This document shows, one piece after another, positions 55,181-64,000 of a DNA stretch of 64,000 nt; position 1 is the first letter of the stretch, and each line of letters opens with the position of its first letter. Position numbers and translations under genes: made by a program. Source of the DNA: Bombardia bombarda (taxonomy: Eukaryota; Ascomycota; Sordariomycetes; Sordariales; Lasiosphaeriaceae); contig JAULSR010000003.1 in NCBI GenBank assembly GCA_030512295.1, positions 1,116,001 to 1,180,000 on the forward strand, written 5' to 3'. The notes under the pieces were generated by a model, which did no database searches, was not told the origin of the DNA, and was given only the letters and a program-made list of their open reading frames with translations.

Positions 55181-58100
55181 ATGAAGCACAATACGATGCT
55201 TCGTTCTGCCTCGCTGCTCATTACTTTCGTTTACCTGACCACACTCGTTTGCGGCCTTCGTTATGACCCGGCTCTCGCGCAGTACAACTTGAATACGAAC
55301 CGGACCGCGACAAATCCCCTCGACTACTCAGGAGAACGCGGTGATGGCTTCACATACCACGAATCGCCTCCCAACTGGCGATTCCCTACATACACCATTT
55401 TCCTGGACCGCTGGGTCAATGGTGATCCCGACAATGACAATGCCAACGGGACCATCTTTGAGCAGGACATGTACAGCAACCAGCTGCGCCATGGTGGTGA
55501 TCTCCAGGGCCTGGTCGACTCGCTCGACTACATCCAGGGCATGGGCATCAAGGTAGGATGCAGCCACATCGTTCTTCTCTTTCTTCGTATTTACACACTT
55601 CCTTGTGACTAGGCAATCTACATTGCAGGTTCCATCTTCATCAATCAGCCATGGGGTTCCGACTCTTACTCGCCATTGGACATGACATTGCTGGACGCCC
55701 ATTTCGGCACTATTGCAGAATGGCAAAGCGCCATTGACGAGATTCATGCTCGCGGCATGTACGTCATTCTGGATCACACTATGGCGACCATGGGTGATCT
55801 CATCGGGTTTACCGACTACCTCAACTCGTCCACACCATTCAACACGAAGGAGTATACGGCCATCTGGAAGTCAGGTCGCCAATATCAAGACTTTAGCTGG
55901 GGAAATACCTACAACGAGACGTGCAGGTATCCTCAGTTCTGGCTCGAGACGGGGTACCCGGTTGGCCCCGACGTCACATCACAACTTCAGGGCTGTTATG
56001 ACAGCGATTTTGATCAGTACGGCGATATTGAAGCTTTTGGCGTGTACCCGGATTGGCAGCGACAATTGGCCAAGTTTGCCTCTGTGCAGGATCGCCTGCG
56101 CGACTGGCATCCTCCTGTCCGTTCCCGAATTGAGCTTTTCACCTGCATGGTCATTTCCACCCTCGACATCGATGGCTTCCGCGTTGATAAAGGAGCACAG
56201 GTAAGTTTATGGACTTGTAGTGTCATGGCTTGATGTGGATCTCGAAATTGTATCAACTAATCCGTTCAGGTGTCAGTTGAGGGGCAAGCTGCCATCAGCA
56301 CTGCGATTCGAAAATGCGCCTTGAAGTACAACAAAAAGAACTTCTTCGTCCCTGGCGAAATCACATCCGGTAATACGTTAGGCTCTATCTACATGGGCCG
56401 TGGACGCCGCCCCGATATGCGACCGCCATCAGTTCAAGATTCACTTTCGCTCGCCAATGCAACGGACACTGAAAAGTACTTCCTGCGACCTGAAGGAGAA
56501 AGTGCGCTGGACGCTGGTGCGTTTCACTATTCCATCTACCGATTTTTGACACGCTTTCTGGGCCTTGATGGCAATTTGGAGGCCGGATTCGATCTTCCCT
56601 TTGATTGGGTTGAAGCATGGTAAGCTGAATTTCGCAACTTGTCTTTTCCTTCTCACCGCCGCCCAATGTGGGGCTTGGGATGAGCATGATCTGGCCCTGA
56701 ATTTTTAAGCGGCCCGGCGGATTTTCGCGAGCCGTGTTGATCGACAACGCGGTGTTTACCAACGAGTCGTTGAGCCAGACGGCCCAGCCACAGTCGAGCC
56801 GGGAAAAATGGTCTCTGGGTAAATCTTGGAATTCAGAAGGCAACATGTGGTATCCAGTCGGCTCAATCCAGCAAAATCTCACACTTTCGCCGCTCGGGGC
56901 CAAAGGCCCGTCTGTTTTTCATTCGCTGGACGCGGTTGCTAGCCGACGCGTAGCTGCATGGCAGCACAACGACTTGTCCATCAACCAACACACCACCATC
57001 GCAGTCGCTGGTGCAGAGATCTTTTCCGGCTTGATTTGGAGCTTGGCCGTCAGCTTGACTTTGCCCCGTTCGGGTTATGATTTGATTCACAAAATGACAT
57101 AGGCTTGGCTTGACGGAACCTTTAGGGATAGAACAATGCTAACAATTGCACAGGAATATTATTATGCTAACTAATGATCTTTATAATGCTAATAATGGGG
57201 AATTTGACCCCCGACACATGTACGGTGTCACGAATCAGGACGTTTTCAGATGGCCCGGAATCGACAAGGGTATTGAGCGCCAGATGCTCGGGTACTTCAT
57301 CACGACGATGCTTATGCCCGGCATTCCGCTTATGTACTATGGAGAGGAGCAAGCATTTTACGTACTGGATAGTACGGCCCTCAACTACGTGTACGGTCGC
57401 CAGGCCATGTCGGCCGCCCAGGCCTGGAAGTTGCATGGGTGCTATACAGCGGGCAGCAGCATCTACGTCGACTGGCCGGTCACCAAGTCCCGCACCGGCT
57501 GCTTAGACGACACCGTCACATACGACCATCGCGACCCTTCGCATCCGATTCGGAATATTCTTAAGCACATGTTTGACCTACGAGCACGCAAAGAGCTTAA
57601 TGCGCTCAACGACGGCTGGTACCTTGGCACTCTCGCAAAAAAAACATCATTTACTAAACTGAGAGGAAGTTCGACGGCGACGGAGTTTGGCATTTGGAGT
57701 GTTGCCAGGGCCAAGTACCACGGCATCCAGAGTGACTCCGATACGGTTTCGCCTGTCTGGCTGGTATACCATAATCAGGCGAATGAGACTGACTACATCT
57801 TCGATTGTGGTGGCGCAGAGGCATTCATTGCACCCTTCGACGCCGGAGTCACTGTCAAAAACCTGTTCGCCCCATACGACGAAATTCCGCTTGTCATTTC
57901 TCGTACTAGAAAGTCTGGGTTCAGCGGTAACCCAAGTGGCTGCATCAATAACATTACTATGCGCCCTTATGCATATGCTGCCTATGTTCCACTCAGTCTC
58001 TGGGAAGGCCCGAAGCCCATGATCACAAAGTTCACCCCGGGTCACGACGTTCCTATTCACTCAGAGGTCGCCAAGGGGACCGTTGCAATCGGCCTCCACT

Positions 58101-61100
58101 TCTCAGAAAAGGCGACAAGCTGCGATGCGATTACGCAGTCGATCACCATTGCATCCACAGTGGAAGGTACCAACAGCACGGCTAAAATTGATCCTGCCTC
58201 GGTCAGCTGCTCGGATCTGAATGATCAGGATGATTCGCCCTACGAAGACACCATCACAGGTACTATTACTTCAAAGTACGCTTGGACCGCGAATCTTGTG
58301 GGGGTTGCGGATGGTATTCATAGTATCACTGTGAAGAACGTGACGACAGCCACTGGGTCAACAGGGACGACGGATAAGTTCCTCATCCGTGTTGGCCTGG
58401 CCGACAACCCGGTCGTATTCCCCCCGACCGCAAACTATTCGAATACCGTGCTGGCCACTGACAGTGTTGGAAGCTGGTATGTGAATCACCGGGCCCCCGG
58501 AGCTACTAAGTGGCGGTATAGCACCAATTGGGGATCGACCTGGAGCGAGTGGCTGGTCTACAAGGGCGGTCTGCAAAGCACAGAAAAGATCTCGCCTCAG
58601 GGATGGTCCGGTGCTCGTCACCAGGCATGGGAGGGTAGGCACATCATGGTACAGTACTTTAGCGCGCCGCTCGGCTCATCTTCTTTCATACAACATGGCG
58701 ACGACTATGATATGGGGAGGCGCTTCCCCCATCTCTTCTTGCAGGGCCCGTTCAACAAGTGGGGATACGACAGCGGAGTGCCAAATCAACTGAAGATGAC
58801 GGCAAGCAATACGTGGGAGCTGCATTACATGGACGAGTGGCCGAGCATGTTTCAGTTCAACGTTTGGGGCATCAACCCCGACAACCAGCCGGACCAGAGC
58901 TGGGTGTTTGGAAATATCATTGGCAATGGGGTCGCCAACCGACTTCCGCCGCCCCGACTACCGGACAACGTTTTCAATATTACCGCCGCGCCGCCCATGC
59001 CTGCGCTGTCGTTCCGTCTCGTTCTCAACGATGCAACATATGGAGTACAGGTGATTCCTCAGGGGAATATGTGGTACCAGATTGCGCTTTTCATCATCCT
59101 TGCGACTGTACCTTTGATCATGGCAGTTATCGCCACATGGGCGTTCTTCCGGAGCTTTTACCGCGTCAAGGTCAACAAGAGGGGTTTCAGGGGACCTGGC
59201 GGAATCAAGGCATGGTTGTGGCCTTGGGAGGGACTTCCTGGTGCGAGATTGCAAAAGGCCAATAAGGAGATGCCTTTGCAGGATATGGATGGGGTTCTGG
59301 TCGTCCCGTCACCCGCCGCTGCCGCCATGACCGACGGACCATCATCAGCTCTGACCGCAGCAGCTGCGGCAGTTGTGGGGGGAAGCGGCCCACGAAGAAC
59401 CATCCTCCTGGCCACCATGGAGTACAATATCGATGACTGGAACATTGTCATCCGAATTGGTGGCTTGGGTGTTATGGCCAAACTAATGAGCACTGCGCTT
59501 AGCCATCTTGACATCATCTGGGTCGTTCCCTGCGTTGGCGACATTCACTACCCTGTTGACACACCCGCCGAGCCCATGTATGTGACAGTTCTAGGCCAGC
59601 AGTATACCGTTTACGTCCAGTATCACCGGCCGACGTCCCCACCCGGCAACAACATCACATACGTGATCCTCGACGCCCCCATCTTCCGCCAGCAAACAAA
59701 GTTCAACCCTTACCACGCCCGCATGGATGACATTGAGAGCGCCATCTTATACGCCACCTGGAACTCGTGTATCGCTGAGACAATGCGCCGTTTCCCGCAA
59801 ATCGACATTTACCACATGAACGACTACCACGGTGCTGCGGCCCCGCTATATCTTATCCAAGAGAACCGAACGATACCATGCTGCCTTTCGCTACACAACG
59901 CCGAGTTCCAGGGCATGTGGAACATGCGCACGCCCGAGGAGACCAAAGAAGTGTGCGATGTATTTGGACTCAGCACAGAGATTGTCAAGACATATGTGCA
60001 GTACGGCAGCGCTTTCAACCTTTTACATGCGGGAGCATCGTATCTTAGGTTACACCAGCACGGGTTCGGCGCAGTGGGCGTTTCCAAGAAATACGGCGAC
60101 CGATCCCTGGCACGATATCCCATCTTCTGGGCCCTGAAGACGATTGGGCACCTCCCAAATCCGGACCCCAACGACACAGCTGAGTGGACGGCACCTGTCG
60201 AGCATGGGCCTATGAGCCCTAGCCACAGAGATAGCAAGATATTAGTAGCGAAGGAGAAGGGCGACATCAAGTTGCACCTTGACCCCAAGAAGGACAGAGA
60301 ACAGCGACAGAAACTGCGAGTGCAAGCTCAGGAGTGGGCGGGCTTGGATATTAACCCTGAGGCAGAGCTGTTTATCTTCGCGGGACGTTGGTCGTTGCAG
60401 AAGGGAGTGGATCTGATTGCGGATATCTTCCCCAGTGTGTTGGAAAAGTGTCCTCAGGCGCAGCTTATTTGCGTCGGGCCTGTTATTGGTATGTTGAACT
60501 TGGTGGATGCCAGCTGGGGGTGATGTGGGCTGATGGTAAGGCATTGCTAACGTACTGTGACTGCAGATCTACACGGCAAGTTTGCGGCTCTAAAGCTTAG
60601 CAAGGTCGCCGAGATGTACCCAGGCCGTGTTTTCTACCGGTCCGAGTTTACCGCCCTACCACCATTTGTGTTTGGCGGTGCCGAGTTTGCCCTGATTCCC
60701 TCCCGCGATGAGCCTTTCGGGTTGGTTGCTGTTGAGTCTGGTCGGCAAGGTGCTCTCGGAGTCGGCGCTCGTGTTGGTGGCCTCGGCCAAATGCCTGGGT
60801 TCTGGTATACGGTCGAATCGACCAGTCCTCGCCATTTACTCACCCAGTTCCGCAAGGCGATTTGGGCCGCGCTGGAATCGACCACAGAACAGCGCGCTAT
60901 GATGCGCGCCTGGAGCGCGAAGCAGCGCTTCCCGGTGGCGCAATGGGTGCAGCGCGTCAATGAGCTGCACAACGAGGCCATTCGCATCCACAAGCAGGAC
61001 GCTGAGAAACGGGCAAAGCGACCCATGAGCCTTGCCAGCATGCACATGCCAGCCTTTATGTCAAGTGGTGCGCTGGCGAGCAGAAGGGATAGTGATTCTC

Positions 61101-63173
61101 GGCCTGGCTCGGCCAAGGGCAGCCCACGGCCCGAGTCCTTTATTCCGTCTATGCCGCCGTCTCGAGTGTCTACTCCGTTTATGCTGCCGCATCCGACGAG
61201 GGGCAGCCCCAGCGAGGAGAGCGCACCGAGCTCAGAATCGCTCTCGATAAACGGCGGCTACGTGGTGGAAGACGACATAATAGCCCCTGCGCCGCCGTTC
61301 GCGCAGTCTTCCTTCTCCCCCAATCGCAACAGCTCCGGGAGCACGATATCCCTCCAGGACGTTGTGGGCGACCGCCACGATCTGAAGCTGCAGAAGGTAG
61401 ATCCATTCTTCACCGACGGCGCGGGCGAGTTCTACACCCGCTACGAACAGAAGCTGGACAACTTGACTGTCGGCAACTCCCAGGGGGACATGTGCATCGC
61501 CGCATACCTCAAGAGATCTGAAAAGGAGTGGTTCACTCGCTACAGAGAGGCCAAGCTGGGGTTGCCGAGGGCACACAGTACCATGACAGTTGCCTCAACA
61601 ACGCCTGATAATCACTCGGACTCGGTGGTCGACCCGAGTGAGATTCATCATGACAGGCAAGGTTTACACATAAGCCTGAATGAGAAGCAGGCAAACAACA
61701 GAACGATGCTAGTCGATGACGAGTTTTTATTAGGAGATGAGTATAAACCGCCCACGGGTCTGAAGAAGTAAGTTTTCCCGTGCTACACTCCTTCTGTGTG
61801 CCATGCTGGGCATCTTGATTGTGTGAGCTGTAGCTAACAGGTGGTGTTCTAGAATTCTGTCGACACGTATCTTCCGCGACTGGCCCGTCTACTCACTCCT
61901 ACTGGCCGGTGGTCAAGTTATCTCGGCCAATTCATACCAGATCGTCTTGCTTACAGGTGAAACGGGTCAATCCTCGCAGAAGCTGTACATCGTTGCTGGC
62001 ACGTACATTGCCAGCTCTCTGTTCTGGTGGTTCATGGTACGCCGTTTCAAGTCGGTGTATGCGCTATCTCTGCCATGGCTCTTCTACGGCTTCGCGTTCT
62101 TGCTCCTCGGCATCGCCTCCTTTGTGCCAGGTTATGTCCAGCGGGGACAGGTGCAAGATGCTGCGACAGTATTCTACGCCGTTGCCGCCAGTTCTGGCGC
62201 CCTCGACTTCTCGCTCAACTTTGGTGATGAGAGTGGTGCGCCGACCAACCTGTGGGCAGTCCGTGCCCTGATTATCACAGCGTTTGCGCAGCTCTACAGT
62301 GCGGCGCTATGGTACTGGGGTTCCCTTATGACCAACCCGTTCCACCCTACGGGCTCTGCGTCTGGCAACATTGGCGAGTCTTCGGTGCCAAAGGGCATCG
62401 TCATTGCTATCCCCATCGCTATCGTCCTCTGGGCCGTCGGACTGATCCTATTCTGGGGCCTGCCAGACTACTACCGCCAGTCGCCCGAGACCATCCCGGG
62501 CTACTACCTCTCACTCTTCCGCCGTCGCACGGTGCCATGGTTCTTCATAATGGTGGTGCTGCAGAATTACTGGCTGTCTGTGCCCTACGGCCGCAGCTGG
62601 GAGTTCTTGTTCGTCTCGCGCCATGTGCCCGGGTGGGCCATCTTCCTGCTCACCGTGCTCTTCTTCGTCGTCTTGTGGAGCTGCCTGATCTGGGTGTTCA
62701 CCATCTTCTCCAACAAACATCCGTGGTTGCTTCCCATCTTCGCCACGGGGCTGGGGCTCGGCGCCCCGCGCTGGGCGCAAACACTCTGGGGCACGTCAGG
62801 CATTGGCCTCTACCTACCGTGGGCGGGTGGACCCGTCGCGTCGGCCATCCTGTCGCGCTGTCTGTGGCTGTGGCTCGGGCTGTTGGACACGATTCAGATC
62901 GTGGGACTGGGCATGACTCTGCTGGCGACGCTGACGAGACAGCACGTCATGGGTGTGTTGATTGGGGCGCAGGTCATTGGCGGTGTGACGACCATGGTGG
63001 CCAAGGCGACGAGCCCGAATGCGGGCCAGCCGACGGCCACGTTCCCGGATTTCAGCGAGGGCGCGATGCCGGGGCTAGGGAATAAGTTCTTTTGGCTGTG
63101 CTTGGTAATGCAGCTGGTTATTCCGTTTGGGTTCTTTAAGTTTTTCCGGAAGGAGCAAGTTACGAAGCCTTGA
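55181..63173 (+). CDS. ags1: Cell wall alpha-1,3-glucan synthase
   Basis: Six exons, 55181-55552, 55613-56200, 56270-56619, 57154-60488, 60567-61767 and 61853-63173, give 2388 residues, the usual length. All junctions keep the frame. The enzyme polymerises alpha-1,3-glucan for the cell wall at the plasma membrane. Order: signal peptide (1-25), extracellular GH13-like domain to about 550, beta-rich region, one membrane helix (about 1078-1103), cytosolic GT5 glycosyltransferase domain (about 1186-1700), polar linker, then a multi-pass C-terminal region (about 1955-2380) thought to export the chain. GT5 motifs are WVVPCVGDIHYPVDTP, FAGRWSLQKGVDLI and the E-x7-E pair Glu1597/Glu1605 in SRDEPFGLVAVE. 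The K-x-G-G-L motif reads RIGGL (Arg1204). Intron 3 is 534 nt, far longer than the others (60, 69, 78 and 85). The gene is divergent from the amylase-like gene. Confidence 0.95.
56620..57153 (+). other. Oversized intron 3 of the alpha-glucan synthase gene
   Basis: GTAAGC donor, GCTAACA branch site and CACAG acceptor are all good, and joining 56619 to 57154 gives the expected continuous EAW-NIIMLTND segment. Inside lie sequences with long open frames on both strands: 56734-57102 plus, and 56863-57090 and part of 56385-56903 minus. Composition resembles coding DNA. Neither terminal inverted repeats nor a known family could be recognised. Confidence 0.75.
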
Positions 63174-64000
63174 TATTTGGTTATGGAGCGTGGGGTTTTC
63201 TTGATTTTTTTGTTGTTCTTTTCGCTCATTTATTATTTGTTCTATTTATCGGCATTTACCTCCTCCATATATACCCCCTTCCTTCCTTTTCTCTTTGCCT
63301 TGCTTGGTTGGCTTTGTTGGCTGGTCGGTTGGTTTGGTCGGGCAATTATCATTCATGCATTCATTTGTACTCCATATTACTGTGACTATTAAAAGTCTAT
63401 GCATCATCACCATTATTAATAACGGCATCATCATTGTTATCATCATCGGGAGCTGGTTGGCGGGAAGTTGGTATGTACTGGCTGGCCTGGTCTCCTCTGG
63501 AGGCAGGAGCAGAAGCGGGCGAGAGAGAGAGAGGGCAGGGGGGTCCAGTGGAGGAGAGAGGAGTTGTTTTGCATATGACCTACATACATACATGCCTTAC
63601 ATACACATATTCACATATCCACACATTTACCTCTTGGGTATCTCTCTTTCATTGTCTTTCCTTTGCCTTATTTATTTTTATACTATGCATGAGGTTGTCA
63701 TATATCATGTTTATAGGACACGGCTGTGAGTTGGCGTAGGTGTCATGATTTAACACATGTCTGAGATAGAGATTGTGACAAAACAATGGGTGGTGGTGTG
63801 GGGTGTGTAGCAGAGGTGGGATATGATCCTGGATGGCACTTTCATCATTTCATGCATTCGATGGGATAGGATGGTATGGAATGTGACACACGCATAGGAT
63901 GTTGGATGGAGTGGCACAAATGAGCACAAAAAGAGTGTTGATGGTATGTAAAGATGCAATGATATCCATGTGGCATGATGGCGTTTTCTGGGCGTTTTAT
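63174..64000. other. 3' flank of the alpha-glucan synthase gene
   Basis: T-rich downstream sequence with a GA tract near 63520-63540. No gene is seen up to the window end. Confidence 0.5.

Noticed and set aside
56734..57102. Extra exon of the glucan synthase inside intron 3
   Set aside because: The protein is continuous when 56619 is joined to 57154; the frame has no suitable splice borders and would break the conserved segment.

Overview
The window is nuclear DNA of a filamentous ascomycete (Pezizomycotina, probably Sordariomycetes or a close class; I cannot place it more precisely). The signs are short introns with GTAAGT/GTATGT/GTGAGT donors and CTAAC/CTGAC branch sites, a GH5 cellulase with a fungal CBM1, a PTH11-like seven-helix protein, a fungal cell-wall alpha-1,3-glucan synthase, and kilobase-long spacers rich in simple repeats. 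There are no operons, and I could support no tRNA or rRNA gene.

Layout. 1-6.8 kb: no supportable gene, but one copy (A) of a dispersed, transition-mutated repeat. 6.8-8.8 kb (+): GNAT-like acetyltransferase with a large internal insertion. 9.15-10.35 kb (-): secreted CBM1-GH5 endoglucanase. 11.5-13.7 kb (-): four-exon MATE transporter. 17.9-18.6 kb (-): secreted DUF4360 protein. 20.3-21.5 kb (-): formate/nitrite transporter with GATA sites upstream. 23.2-24.8 kb (-): PTH11-like membrane protein. 27.8-28.0 kb: repeat copy B. 28.6-29.8 kb (+): three-exon gene of unknown function. 32.8-33.8 kb (+): X325/BIM1-like GPI copper protein. 34.2-36.0 kb (-): unusual protein kinase with a GTT microsatellite in its leader. 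38.8-40.1 kb (+): low-complexity protein of unknown function. 41.7-44.0 kb: gene wreckage (broken cytochrome P450, N-terminal stub of a methyltransferase, piece of an adenylate-forming enzyme), read here as the relic of a secondary-metabolite cluster. 45.0-46.1 kb (+): aldo-keto reductase of the Kv-beta type. 48.7-49.9 kb (+): cysteine-rich single-pass membrane protein with a glutamine-rich tail. 50.4-52.3 kb (-) and 55.2-63.2 kb (+): a divergent pair, a GPI-anchored alpha-amylase-like enzyme and the alpha-1,3-glucan synthase.

Functional themes. The clearest unit is the last pair. GPI-anchored GH13 proteins and alpha-glucan synthases are neighbours and partners in cell-wall alpha-glucan synthesis in Aspergillus, and the same arrangement is seen here. 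The amylase has Asn in place of the usual region I His, which suggests a transglycosylase rather than a digestive hydrolase. The synthase carries a 534-bp intron that looks like an insertion, and Arg instead of Lys in the K-x-G-G-L motif. The endoglucanase and the copper protein belong to carbohydrate and metal handling outside the cell. The MATE, FNT and PTH11-like proteins are transport and sensing functions with no visible link to one another. All gene models were spliced by hand from donor, acceptor, branch-site and frame continuity; no database search was possible.
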